Shown in pieces: positions 36,795-46,051 of a DNA stretch of 64,000 nucleotides. The stretch's first letter is position 1, and every line of letters starts with the position of its first letter. This stretch comes from Pontibacter rufus (lineage in GTDB: Bacteria > Bacteroidota > Bacteroidia > Cytophagales > Hymenobacteraceae). The stretch is from positions 186,001-250,000 of the forward strand of contig NZ_JADQDR010000006.1 of the NCBI RefSeq assembly GCF_015694705.1, given 5' to 3'. Under the pieces are notes generated by a model. That model was given only the letters and a program-made list of their open reading frames with translations. It was not told where the DNA came from and made no database searches. The position numbers and the translations under genes are program-made.

Positions 36795-39700
36795 TTATAC
36801 TTGCTTTGCTTCCTGCTTGCTTCCGGCATACTGCGACGGCAGGATCTTATACTCCTCTTTAAAATATTTTGCGAAATACTTCGGATTGTTAAAGCCCACC
36901 TGGTAGGCCACTTCGGCCACAGTCAGCTGACTTTTCTTCAGGAGCTGCGCCGCATGGCGGAGCCTGATTTTCCGGATAAACTCCACCGGCGACTGCCCCG
37001 TAATAGCCATCATCTTTTTATACAGTTGCACCCTGCTTACGCCCAGTTCCCTGCTTAGCGCCTCCACCGACAGGGCTGTATCCGACAGGTGTTCTTCCAC
37101 ATGCTTTATCGCTTTCTGAATCAGTTTGTCGTCCAACGACACAATATCCTTTTCGCAGGTCTGCACGCTGATCTTCCGTTCAAAAACTTTCTGCAGCAGC
37201 TCCCGCTGCGTTATTAGGTTTCTGATGCGGGAATGCAGCAGGTCGAAGCTGACAGGTTTGGTTACGTAATCGCTGGCCCCGATGTCCAGACCCTTTAGTT
37301 TCTTTTCTTCGGAGGCATGAGCCGTCAGCAGCACAAACGGAATATGCGAGGTGCGCGAATCCTGCTTTACTTTCTTGCAGAAGTCTATCCCATCCAGTTC
37401 CGGCATCATCAAATCACTCACAATCAAATCCGGCAGGTACGACAGCGCCTTCTGCCATCCTTCCTGCCCATTAGCAGCTTCTATTATCGTAAAGTATGCC
37501 TTCAGGCTGTCCCTGAGGTAGAACCTGAAATCCTCGTTGTCTTCTACCACCAGCACCACCGGCAGGTTTGGGCCGGAAGCGGTTTGTTCAGGCTTTATAC
37601 CTGCCCTGCTTGCTGCCGTTTCCGCTCCTTCTACATCCGATCTTTCCGCATACTTCTCCATAGCCGCCATCCCGGGGGCCGGGCTGATTTCCTTTACCGG
37701 AATGGTTACCGTAAAGCAGCTGCCGACGCCGGGGGCACTATCGACTGTAATCATGCCGCCATGAATTTTCACAAACTCGCTTACTATGGCCAGGCCGATG
37801 CCACTGCCCTGGTTCATCAGGTTGCCCGGCACTGCATCGCGGTAAAACCTCTCAAACACTTTTTTATGGTTTTCTTTTGCAATGCCGATGCCTGTGTCTT
37901 TCACCTTCAGTTCCAGTATTTTGATGCCGGCAGAGGAAGAGTCGTTGTCGAAGCTATTAAGCTCTACTGTAATGCGGCCATGCGCGGGCGTAAATTTAAA
38001 AGCATTGGAGAGCAGGTTAAAGAGTATTTTCTCCAGCTTGTCGCGGTCGAAAGAAACCTGCAATTCCTGCACACCGGATTTAAACGCAAGCGGGATGTTC
38101 TTTTTGTCGGAAAGGTCGGCAAAGGAATGAACTGTTTCCCGCACAAAGGCCACCACGTCGCCCTCCGAGGGTGAAAAGCCAACTACCTTGCCTTCCATTT
38201 TCTTGAAATCCAGGAGCTGATTTACCATGTGCAGCAGCCGTTTCGCGTTTTTGTTGATCATCTGGTACTGCTGCTGCTCACCGGGGTTTGTGGTGGTTTT
38301 CAGCAGCTTTTCGATAGGCGCCAGTATGAGCGTCAGCGGCGTCCGGAACTCATGGCTGATGTTGGTAAAGAAGTTGATCTTCATCAGGTCGAGTTCGTGC
38401 CGCTGGCGGGCCTCCCTCCTTTCCTGCTCCAGCATAAACCTGGCTCTGGCGCGGTGCAGTTCTATGCGCCGGATGAGTACCAGTGCAACAATAGCAAGTA
38501 TAAAGTATAACGCCAGCGCTTCCTTTGTCTGCCAGAACGGCGCCAGCACCCTAATACCCATACTTGCTCCTGCTTTGTTCCAAACCCCGTCATTGTTCGA
38601 GGCCATTACCCTGAATTTATACTTACCGGGATCGAGGTTTGTATAAGTTGCTTTCCTGTTCAAGTTATCAACGGTGTGCCAGTCTTTGTCAAAGCCTTCG
38701 AGCTTATACTTATACTTGTTTTTCTCAGCATGAAAGAAGTTGAGCGCCGCAAACTCTACGGAGAACACATTTTCGTCGTGCTCCAGCGTAATGTTGTCCA
38801 GCCCTGAAATCGCCGTGGGAAGTATAACCCGGCCATTCGTTACCTCGTTTACTTTCAGGCTCTTGTTGAAAAGCTGGAAATCAGTGAACACCACCCGGGG
38901 AGCTGTTTCGTTTTTCTCTATTTTACCTGGGTAGAAAATATTGTATCCGTTTGGGCCGCCGAATATCATCTCGCCTTTGCTGGTTTTCAGCGCCGCATTT
39001 TCATTGAAAGCTTTCCCCTGCAGGCCGTCGCGCTCATCGTAGTTCCTGAAGCTATACTTGTAACTGCCGGCTTTGCCGCTTATAACCAGGTTCGATACGC
39101 CATTTGGCGTGCTCAGCCACAGATCGTTATGCGCACCTTCCAGAATGGTAACAACAGTGTTGCTGGGCAGGCCATCCTCCATCGTAAAATGCGTAAATGT
39201 GCCTTTCTTCTCATTATAAAGCTCCAGCCCCTCCGTTGTTCCTATCCAGATGTTATGCTGTCCGTCGCGGTGGATGTACATCACGTTGTTGCTCACCAGG
39301 CTGTGCGGGTTTTTGGGATCGTGGGAGAAATAGGTGCTTTTGCCTGTCTCTTTGTTGAAAACATCTACGCCGTTGCCGCCGGCCACCCACAGATTGCCAT
39401 GCCTGTCTTCGGCAATGGAAGAAATATAATCGCAGTGTACCGGATACACGCCGGAGCCGAGGCGTGAGTGGCGGAAGCCGTTACGCTGAGGGTCAAACAA
39501 TTCCAGGCCGCCCCGTAGTGTACCTGCCCATATATTTCCCCTCGTATCTTCATACAACTCCCATACACTGTTATCAGACAGGCTTTCCGGGTTTTCGGGC
39601 TGGTGCCGGTAGTGCGTAAACGTTTTGCCATCGTACCTGTCGAGGCCGCCCAGGTAGGTGCCAATCCAGAGTGCCTTATCTTTGTCTATCAGCAAACTGA

Positions 39701-40976
39701 CAATAATGTCGCCGGTGATGCTGTTGGGGTCAGCGGGGTTGTGGGTATAGTTGGTATAAACGCCGGTGGCCCGGTCGAAGTAAAAAAGGCCGCCGCCGTT
39801 GGTGCCTATCCACAGGTTGCCTTTGTCATCTTCTACGAAGCTGTTTACATCATCATAAGGCAGGCTGCCACTCACGGAAGCCTGGTGCCTGACCAGCGGA
39901 AACCGGACAATGTTTTTGTGGTAGTAATTGATGCCTTTCTTGAACGTGCCAACCCAGATAATGCCCGCATCGTCTTTGTACAAGGTGTTGATGCTGTTGT
40001 GGGCAAGGCTTTTGTCAGATTCGTCGTTGTGGCGGATATACTGTACTGTAAGGCTTTTTTTGTCGATTACGTTGATGCCGCCATGGTCTGTCCCGATCCA
40101 GATTTTGCCTTTGGCAGCTTCTACGATTCCCCTTACCACATTATTGTTCAGTTGTAATGACCTGGAGTTCTTGTGAAAGTGCGTAAGCGATTTACCGGAC
40201 TGGTCATAAAAATACGCGCCGCTTTCCTTGTCGTTCACATACAGCCAGAGGTCGTTGTCGCTGTCTGCTACGAGGGCATAATTCTGCATCTCGCGGGTAT
40301 ACTTCCGGTAAATGTCGTCGTTCCGCGCTATTACTTTCAGCGTTTTCCTGTCCAGCTTCTCAAATATGCCGTTCCGGTGCACCACCCACAGGTCTCCCCG
40401 GGCAGTCTGGCTTATTGCAGAAATATAATCGGTGCTGAGGCTATTGCCATCGGAGAAAGTATGCCTGAGGTGAACAGCAGTATGGGTACGGGGATTATAC
40501 TTTGTGAGGCCCTGGCCTGTAAGGATAAACCAGTAATTACCATCCTTGTCTTTTAAAATATCTTCGATACCGGCGCCTGCGGGCAGTCCATACTGCTTCA
40601 GAAAACCGGCCGGATTGCGGTCGAAGTGTTCTGTTTCGGGGTTAAACACACAGGTGCCCTGCGGCGTCTTCACCCAGATTTCACCGCCGGGGCCTTCAAA
40701 CAATTCCAGCACGTCGTTCCCTACTATAGAAGAGCTGTCGTTGGACTGGTACCTGAATACCTTCAATTTATAGCCGTCGTAGCGGTTGAGGCCGTCGAAG
40801 GTACCGATCCATAAATAGCCGTTGCTGTCTTTCAGGAAACATTTTACCTGGTTATTCGACAGGCCGTTGTTGATGTCGATGAGCGAAAACCTGTACTGCT
40901 CCGGCAAGGCGGCAAGCACCGGGGACAGCGTACCCAGCAGGAACAACATTATCAAAATCCATTTGGTACTACGCAT
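36795..40976 (-). CDS. Hybrid two-component system sensor/regulator (HTCS) of PUL 2
   Basis: One-protein two-component system of 1393 residues that senses an oligosaccharide in the periplasm and activates PUL genes. The start at 40976 gives a signal peptide (MRSTKWILIMLFLLG); 40994 is less likely. Order: about 14 two-component-regulator propeller repeats (for example GYLWIGTFDGLNRYDG, NLWIGTNGGGLFYFD), a Y_Y_Y domain near 740-800, a transmembrane helix near 817-836, a HisKA domain with H875 in SHEFRTPL, a HATPase domain, a receiver with D1188 in VSDLMMP, and an AraC-type HTH at about 1290-1392 (VAYQVGFNNPKYFAKYFK). All phosphotransfer residues are present. Its place next to GH31 makes it the likely activator of PUL 2 and, if the shared 22-bp element is its site, of GH9 and PUL 1 too. 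Confidence 0.95.
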   Translation of the reverse strand: MRSTKWILIMLFLLGTLSPVLAALPEQYRFSLIDINNGLSNNQVKCFLKDSNGYLWIGTFDGLNRYDGYKLKVFRYQSNDSSSIVGNDVLELFEGPGGEIWVKTPQGTCVFNPETEHFDRNPAGFLKQYGLPAGAGIEDILKDKDGNYWFILTGQGLTKYNPRTHTAVHLRHTFSDGNSLSTDYISAISQTARGDLWVVHRNGIFEKLDRKTLKVIARNDDIYRKYTREMQNYALVADSDNDLWLYVNDKESGAYFYDQSGKSLTHFHKNSRSLQLNNNVVRGIVEAAKGKIWIGTDHGGINVIDKKSLTVQYIRHNDESDKSLAHNSINTLYKDDAGIIWVGTFKKGINYYHKNIVRFPLVRHQASVSGSLPYDDVNSFVEDDKGNLWIGTNGGGLFYFDRATGVYTNYTHNPADPNSITGDIIVSLLIDKDKALWIGTYLGGLDRYDGKTFTHYRHQPENPESLSDNSVWELYEDTRGNIWAGTLRGGLELFDPQRNGFRHSRLGSGVYPVHCDYISSIAEDRHGNLWVAGGNGVDVFNKETGKSTYFSHDPKNPHSLVSNNVMYIHRDGQHNIWIGTTEGLELYNEKKGTFTHFTMEDGLPSNTVVTILEGAHNDLWLSTPNGVSNLVISGKAGSYKYSFRNYDERDGLQGKAFNENAALKTSKGEMIFGGPNGYNIFYPGKIEKNETAPRVVFTDFQLFNKSLKVNEVTNGRVILPTAISGLDNITLEHDENVFSVEFAALNFFHAEKNKYKYKLEGFDKDWHTVDNLNRKATYTNLDPGKYKFRVMASNNDGVWNKAGASMGIRVLAPFWQTKEALALYFILAIVALVLIRRIELHRARARFMLEQERREARQRHELDLMKINFFTNISHEFRTPLTLILAPIEKLLKTTTNPGEQQQYQMINKNAKRLLHMVNQLLDFKKMEGKVVGFSPSEGDVVAFVRETVHSFADLSDKKNIPLAFKSGVQELQVSFDRDKLEKILFNLLSNAFKFTPAHGRITVELNSFDNDSSSAGIKILELKVKDTGIGIAKENHKKVFERFYRDAVPGNLMNQGSGIGLAIVSEFVKIHGGMITVDSAPGVGSCFTVTIPVKEISPAPGMAAMEKYAERSDVEGAETAASRAGIKPEQTASGPNLPVVLVVEDNEDFRFYLRDSLKAYFTIIEAANGQEGWQKALSYLPDLIVSDLMMPELDGIDFCKKVKQDSRTSHIPFVLLTAHASEEKKLKGLDIGASDYVTKPVSFDLLHSRIRNLITQRELLQKVFERKISVQTCEKDIVSLDDKLIQKAIKHVEEHLSDTALSVEALSRELGVSRVQLYKKMMAITGQSPVEFIRKIRLRHAAQLLKKSQLTVAEVAYQVGFNNPKYFAKYFKEEYKILPSQYAGSKQEAKQV

Positions 40977-41323
40977 AGCTGCCGTAAAAAGCATGTTTAT
41001 ACTGGTTTCCTGCCCTGAGAAAAGTTATTTACATGATATTGGTTCCAAACGGCAGCTATTTAACTTTTAGGAGCAAAAGCCAGTCATGTTAAACACAATA
41101 AAGCCACTATTTTACAAAGAAGCCAAATAAAAAGCCAGCAACAATGCCGGCTTTTTATTTGGTATGAAATCAACTCTTTGTTTGTAGCACAGTTTTACCC
41201 GGTTTCCTCTGGCAGTGCAGCCATGTTCAGCAGTCCATCCGCATTGATGGTCCAATAAGGCGGGCCTCTGTCCCTGCCAGTTCAATGCAATTTCTATCAT
41301 GATCAGGGCAGGCGCTGCTTAAA
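40977..41323. other. Intergenic region between HTCS and the NAD(P)H oxidoreductase gene
   Basis: About 350 bases that hold the HTCS promoter (not resolved) and the hairpin at 41123-41162. A 62-codon minus-strand frame at 41112-41300 crosses the hairpin and has no motif; I do not count it as a gene. Confidence 0.5.
41123..41162 (-). terminator. Terminator hairpin downstream of the oxidoreductase gene
   Basis: CCAAATAAAAAGCCAGC pairs with GCCGGCTTTTTATTTGG with one internal mismatch and a short loop. The A/T-rich outer stem supplies a T-run on either strand. It lies about 160 bp after the stop of the minus-strand operon DoxX-dioxygenase-QorB. Confidence 0.6.
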
Positions 41324-42172
41324 CTACTTCTTTAAGGTATCGGCTACGGTGGCAGACATTGGTGTGGTTGGCCGCCCGATCATTTTGGAAAGCTCGCGGC
41401 TATCATCAAACAAATCTCCTCTCGAGGCAGACACGTCCCATCCGGCAATCGCTTGTGCCAGCCCTTCCGGTAAGCCGAAACTAGTCAGTGCACCTGCGTA
41501 CTCCGCTTCAGGTAGATTGGTGTAAGGGATGTCTTTCCCGGTCTGTTTTGAAATCTCTGCAGCAAGGTCGCTCAAGGTATATGCTTCATCACCGGCTAGC
41601 TCATATATCTTTCCCTGGTGTCCTTCGCTGGTCAAAACAGCCACGGCTGCCTCCGCATAGTCGGCGCGGGCGGCAGAGGCTATTTTACCTTCTCCGGCGC
41701 TTCCGATAAATGCACCACCAGCTAAAGCTCCCGGAATGGAGCCTGTATAATTTTCGTGGTACCACCCGTTGCGAAGTATAGTGTACGGAATTCCCGCATC
41801 ACGCAACGCAGCTTCGGTCGCTAAGTGTTCTCCGGCAAGGCTAAGCGATGAGGTGTCGGCATGCAGCAGACTGGTATACACAATCCGCTTTACGCCTGCC
41901 TGCTTCGCGGCCTTAATTATGTTTTTGTGCTGGGTAGCACGCTTGCCCACTTCACTGCTGGATATAAGTAGCAGGGTGTCTATGCCCTGTAAAGCTTTAG
42001 TGAGTGTTTCAGGCTTGTCATAGTCTGCCTCGCGGGCTTCTACCCCCAGGTCAGCAGCTTTCTCCGGCGTGCGAACTAATGCAACAATGGTATCAGCAGA
42101 CACCTTTTCTTTCAGCTTGTTTACTACAATGCGACCCAACTGCCCGGTCGCTCCTGTGATTCCTATTTTCAT
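41324..42172 (-). CDS. NmrA-type NAD(P)H:quinone oxidoreductase (QorB-like)
   Basis: Soluble short-chain-dehydrogenase-like protein of 282 residues. The Rossmann motif GATGQLG at residues 5-11 and the lines ALVRTPEKAADL, YDKPETLTKALQGIDTLLLISS and VKRIVYTSLLHAD match the NmrA/QorB group (E. coli YtfG type), which reduces quinones with NADPH. No catalytic Tyr-x-x-x-Lys pair is expected in this atypical group. It is the third gene of an operon with DoxX and an extradiol dioxygenase (45-bp gap), which suggests quinone or catechol detoxification. Confidence 0.88.
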   Translation of the reverse strand: MKIGITGATGQLGRIVVNKLKEKVSADTIVALVRTPEKAADLGVEAREADYDKPETLTKALQGIDTLLLISSSEVGKRATQHKNIIKAAKQAGVKRIVYTSLLHADTSSLSLAGEHLATEAALRDAGIPYTILRNGWYHENYTGSIPGALAGGAFIGSAGEGKIASAARADYAEAAVAVLTSEGHQGKIYELAGDEAYTLSDLAAEISKQTGKDIPYTNLPEAEYAGALTSFGLPEGLAQAIAGWDVSASRGDLFDDSRELSKMIGRPTTPMSATVADTLKK

Positions 42173-42217
42173 TATGTTTCCTTTTAGTCTATTTTTGATA
42201 TACGCCAGATTTGTTCT

Positions 42218-43120
42218 CTAAGCATTATTTTCAAGTATAAAGCTGCGTTCACTAAAGGCCGGTATGGTGACTGCCCCCTCATAAAAATGCTTCAGCTCAT
42301 CTTTGCTGTCCATCAGGCCTAAGCTGTACAATACCGGCACATAATGGTCAGGGGTTGGAGAGGCTGTTTTGCCGAGCTTATGGCTGGTTTCATACTGAAT
42401 AAGGTTGTTGAAGTTTCGTTCGTCCAACTGCTTTTTAAGCCAATAATCGTATTCTGCCTCCCAGCCAAAGACGGTCATATCTCCACTTCGCATTTTCTGT
42501 CCGGCCAGTTGCAGGTTATGAATAAGCGAACCGCTGCCGATAATGAGCACGCCTTTTCCCCGCAAAGCCTTCAGTTGCTTTCCCAACTCGTAGTGATACT
42601 CAGGTTTCGCATGATAATCAATGCTCATCTGAAACACCGGAATGTTGGCCTCCGGGAATAAATGCATGAGCATCGGCCAGGCGCCATGATCCAAGCCCCA
42701 CTCGGGCGTTTCCTGCACGGAAGGAATTATATTCTTTACCATCTGGGCAATGGCTGGTGCCCCTTTGGCCTGATACTTCACCTCGTAGTATTCCTTCGGA
42801 AAGCCGTAGTAATCGTAAATCTGTGTTTGCTCCGGCGAGATGTTTACATGTGTACCCTGGGTACACCAATGGGCAGAAACAATTAAGGCTGCCTTTACTT
42901 CATACTTGTTTTGCAGCTGCCCGCCTAATTCATACAAGGTATTCCAGAAGGGCCGCTCCTCTTTCGTAAGCGGAATATCAAAAGGACTTCCATGCGAAGT
43001 AAACAGCACCGGCATCTTCTTACTTTGTGTTGGAAGCGTATCGGTGAAACTTTTAAAACTACTTAATGAGCTCATAACGGAAAAAGTTAATAGCGTTTGC
43101 AGAAACTGCTTACGATCCAT
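42218..43120 (-). CDS. DODA-type extradiol aromatic ring-opening dioxygenase family protein
   Basis: A 300-residue class III extradiol dioxygenase homologue (YgiD/4,5-DOPA-dioxygenase group). Four conserved histidine motifs are visible: TSHGSPFD, VSAHWCTQGTHV, GLDHGAWPMLMHLFP and GSGSLIHNL, giving a metal site for catechol cleavage. An N-terminal stretch (about 1-25, hydrophobic with RK near the start) may be a signal or anchor, an extension seen in several Bacteroidota members. It starts 5 bp after DoxX and precedes QorB, so all three are probably cotranscribed. The natural substrate is unknown. Confidence 0.88.
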   Translation of the reverse strand: MDRKQFLQTLLTFSVMSSLSSFKSFTDTLPTQSKKMPVLFTSHGSPFDIPLTKEERPFWNTLYELGGQLQNKYEVKAALIVSAHWCTQGTHVNISPEQTQIYDYYGFPKEYYEVKYQAKGAPAIAQMVKNIIPSVQETPEWGLDHGAWPMLMHLFPEANIPVFQMSIDYHAKPEYHYELGKQLKALRGKGVLIIGSGSLIHNLQLAGQKMRSGDMTVFGWEAEYDYWLKKQLDERNFNNLIQYETSHKLGKTASPTPDHYVPVLYSLGLMDSKDELKHFYEGAVTIPAFSERSFILENNA

Positions 43121-43125
43121 ATTAA

Positions 43126-43551
43126 TCAGGATCTTGGCTGAATAGGTGCTTTCTTAGATCTTCCCCAAGCAATAAAAACAGCTACCAGAGCCAGCACAAT
43201 GTTCGTACCTATCATAGCACCTTCGCCTCTGGAAAGGTGAAAAATTGATGCAAAAATCATTACGGCTACAAGACCCAAGGCTGCCCAGACGGTAAGTTGG
43301 GGTTTGATGCGAAGCAGGGCAGGAAGGATCAGACCTAATCCACCTAACACTTCACTTATCCCAATAAAGCGTACCAGTGCTGCAGGCACCTGACTGGCCC
43401 AGGGCAGCATTAGCGAGAGTTGGTCTATCGGCTGAGCCACTTTCATAAAGCCTGACATGAGAAACATGCCGGCTAAAAGCACCTGGGCAATCCAAAGCGT
43501 GATGTTCAGGGCTTTATTGCTTTTCTGATTTGTTACACTATGCGTTGTCAT
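43126..43551 (-). CDS. DoxX-family membrane protein
   Basis: A 141-residue integral membrane protein with four predicted helices (about 17-38, 58-80, 83-103, 107-128). FLMSGFMKVAQP in the first helix and RFIGISEVLGGLGLILPALLRI in the second are typical of DoxX/DoxD-like proteins. Members often work with thiol or quinone redox partners. It is the first gene of an operon with the dioxygenase and QorB-like genes and diverges from the Crp-family regulator across 239 bp. Confidence 0.88.
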   Translation of the reverse strand: MTTHSVTNQKSNKALNITLWIAQVLLAGMFLMSGFMKVAQPIDQLSLMLPWASQVPAALVRFIGISEVLGGLGLILPALLRIKPQLTVWAALGLVAVMIFASIFHLSRGEGAMIGTNIVLALVAVFIAWGRSKKAPIQPRS

Positions 43552-43790
43552 ACTGTTTTAGTTTTGAGTTTTAGTTTTTTCCTAACTTGCGATACAAAGG
43601 TGGTGAGATTCTGGGGCCTTCGCCTTGATGTATGTTAAGAAAAAAGCAGCCAGGCTGGAAAGAAGGAATTGGTAATATAGCGACTATTGCCTTTCCCTAG
43701 CAGCTCAAACCTGCTTTGATATCTATTGCTTATCATAATTACCTCCTGAAAGCTTTGGCAGCAGTACACTTTAATAATCATACTTAAAAA

Positions 43791-44369
43791 ATGGTAGAGG
43801 CCTTTTTTGATTACTTGCGTACTAAATTATCTATTAATGACCTGCAGATTTCCCAGCTTAAGCCTAATTTGAAATTACGGCACGTGGAGAAGGGGCAGCT
43901 ATTATTGCGGGTCGGAGAAGTTTGTTTGTATGGTAGTTTTGTGCTTAAGGGATGCTTGCGAAGCTATGTCATTGACGAGAAGGGCAAAGAACATATTATA
44001 CAGTTTGCGCCCGAAAACTGGTGGATAGCCGAACAGATCAGCTTTTTTAATAAAGAGCCCGCCATCTATTATATTGATGCCATTGAGGCGACAGACCTGG
44101 TGGCTTTAGACTTAGCTTTTTTTGAGGAGTTGAACCGGGTGGTTCCTAATATGCCACAAATGTTGAGCAGTTTACAATTGAACAGCCTCCGCTCCTTTCA
44201 GAAACGACTGATCAGCCACCTGAGTGAGACGGGGGAACAGCGTTATCTGGCCTTCATCAGGACGTATCCGTCTCTTTCCCTGCGTTTTCCGCTGTGGATG
44301 ATTGCTTCTTACCTCGGGATGGCTCCCGAATCACTGAGCCGCATCCGCAAAGAGTTAGCTGACAAATAG
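43791..44369 (+). CDS. Crp/Fnr-family transcriptional regulator
   Basis: A 192-residue regulator with an N-terminal cyclic-nucleotide-binding-like beta-roll (about 25-115: GQLLLRVGEVCLYGSFVLKGCLRSY, IIQFAPENWWIAEQISFF) and a short C-terminal winged HTH (about 150-192: FPLWMIASYLGMAPESLSRIRKEL). No cysteine cluster for an Fe-S centre is seen, so it is not a classical Fnr, and the phosphate-binding Arg of true Crp is not apparent. Its divergent placement suggests it controls the DoxX operon. Confidence 0.9.
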   Translation: MVEAFFDYLRTKLSINDLQISQLKPNLKLRHVEKGQLLLRVGEVCLYGSFVLKGCLRSYVIDEKGKEHIIQFAPENWWIAEQISFFNKEPAIYYIDAIEATDLVALDLAFFEELNRVVPNMPQMLSSLQLNSLRSFQKRLISHLSETGEQRYLAFIRTYPSLSLRFPLWMIASYLGMAPESLSRIRKELADK

Positions 44370-44504
44370 AAATGCGCAGATGAATTATCCAAATATATCG
44401 TTAAGCGCTTAGCCGAACAAGGCCGGTTTGCCGCATTTCACCTAAATCTTCAAGAGTTTCTAAAGTATAAACTGGCGAACGGTGAGCATGCCTGCGCTGT
44501 TGAA

Positions 44505-45544
44505 TCAGCCCACTTCTCCCAGGTGTTCCTCATCTGAAAGAGCAGACTTTGCGAGTATCTCCCGGAGGCGCTCGATATGCACTTTCATCTCTTCGGCCCG
44601 ATCTTCCTGCACGCTGGCCCAGCGCTGGTTTCCTTTCTCGGTACCACCCTGCGCCATGTGTATCAGAATGTTTCGTCGTTCCTCCAGGGTACGCAATGCT
44701 ACCCAAAGGGTTTCTTCCAGCGCACTCGACTTGCTGAACAGCAGCGAATCCTCTGTAAAGGCATGGCCGGTATGGCACCTGAAGCGCTTGTTAGTACCTT
44801 CCGGGGAAAGCTCCCACAAGCCGCCGCCGCAATCAGGGCAGCTGTAAGGCGATTTTTTTCCTGCCTTGTCTAAATCTTCTATGCTTGTCATAACGCTGCT
44901 TATCATGATTCGTTCTGCTATTTGCGCCTCCAGCCAGATGTCGGTTGGCACAGCCACAGAATCCTGTGGCGGCTGATGCGCCAGTTCCACGAGTAAATCC
45001 GCCATTTCATCTAAAGATACCACATAATCTGTGGCAACGCGCCGGATAACGTTTTGCGGCAAAGGAGGAAACTCAGCATCTGCCGGGTCCTGCACCACCG
45101 TAATGCCGCCACTGCGTTTTATAGCCTCCATGCCAATAACGTCGTCGGTCATAAAGCCGGTTAAAATCACGCCGATGACGTCTGCCCCGTAATAAGCCGC
45201 TGCCGACCGGAACAGGGGATCAATGGCCGGACGGAACTGGTTTTCGCGGGCGCCCCGAAGTACCAGCATTTCTTTTCCTTTTAAGATTAGATGCCTGTCG
45301 GCGGGAGCCATATACACGTTTCCGGCTTCAAATACCATCTGGTGCCCAGCTACGTGGCAGGTAAGTCCGGTATACTGGTTCAGGCGGTTTACCAGAAAGG
45401 GTGTAGACGAGTCGCTGCTTAAATGCTGTACAATAAAGATAGCGGCCGGCAGGTTAGCCGGAAGTTTAGACAGCAGCTTTGTTAAAGCCTGCATGCCCCG
45501 GCGGAGGTGCTGATAACGATAACTTTAGGGCTGCTTGCTGTCAT
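44505..45544 (-). pseudogene. CheB-type methylesterase with one-base frameshift after the active-site serine motif
   Basis: The intact part from the ATG at 45494 codes for 329 residues of a CheB methylesterase (IVQHLSS with the active-site His, YMAPADRHLIL, the TDDVIGMEAI region for the Asp) plus a C-terminal zinc-ribbon tail (SCPDCGGG, FRCHTGHAF). The missing N-terminus is readable in another frame from the ATG at 45544: MTASSPKVIVISTSAG, where S-T-S-A-G-G would carry the catalytic serine. Joining the two needs one extra G in the run of four at 45496-45499. As written, translation from 45544 stops after about 20 codons, and a start at 45494 loses the serine. Either the gene is broken, the G-run slips, or the read is wrong. 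Confidence 0.75.
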
Positions 45545-45782
45545 AAAATGTTATTAAACTAAGCCCGGAACATGCGGGTATAGTAAATTATATTATAAAA
45601 CGTGAATCCTTATTTATCAGCTCGACATGAAGTGTTGAAAAATATGCAAAAATACATGCGCTCCTATTCCCTGTATTTTTAGTTTATCTGCCATGGCTGC
45701 ACAAACAATATTTCAAGTTATTATCTTGTAAATTAATAAGATAAAGAAGAGAACGGCAGATCCTTTCGTAAGAGGAACAAGT

Positions 45783-45929
45783 ATGGCAAAATCAGCGAAG
45801 CACAAGGAGGACCAAAGCGAGGATACCAAAAGCCCGGCAAAGGCAGAACAGGAGATGTATGTGATAGGGATTGGCGCATCTGCCGGTGGTTTGTATGCCC
45901 TGGAGGCGCTGTTCAGCATGGTGGCCTGA
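45783..45929 (+). pseudogene. N-terminal fragment of a CheB-CheR-PAS type sensor protein
   Basis: A 48-codon frame codes for a Lys/Glu-rich leader followed by MYVIGIGASAGGLYALEALF, the nucleotide-loop-like opening and catalytic-serine motif of a CheB domain, then stops (TGA at 45927). The rest of CheB and the whole CheR domain are missing. Immediately afterwards, in another frame, begins the PAS region of the kind that follows CheR in CheB-CheR-PAS fusions. This is best read as an internal deletion of very roughly 2 kb or more with a frameshift at the junction (about 45915-45930). Confidence 0.75.
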
Positions 45930-46051
45930 TAAACCTGACTGAGAGCGACATCGGCCGTTCGATTTACCACATATCCAACAACCTGCGCTACGATTCGCTG
46001 ATAGAAGATGTACAATACGTTATTTCCAGCAACCAGACGGTTGAGGAAGAG

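Noticed and set aside
41112-41300. A 62-codon minus-strand frame after the QorB-like gene
   Set aside because: It runs through a terminator hairpin and has no conserved motif.
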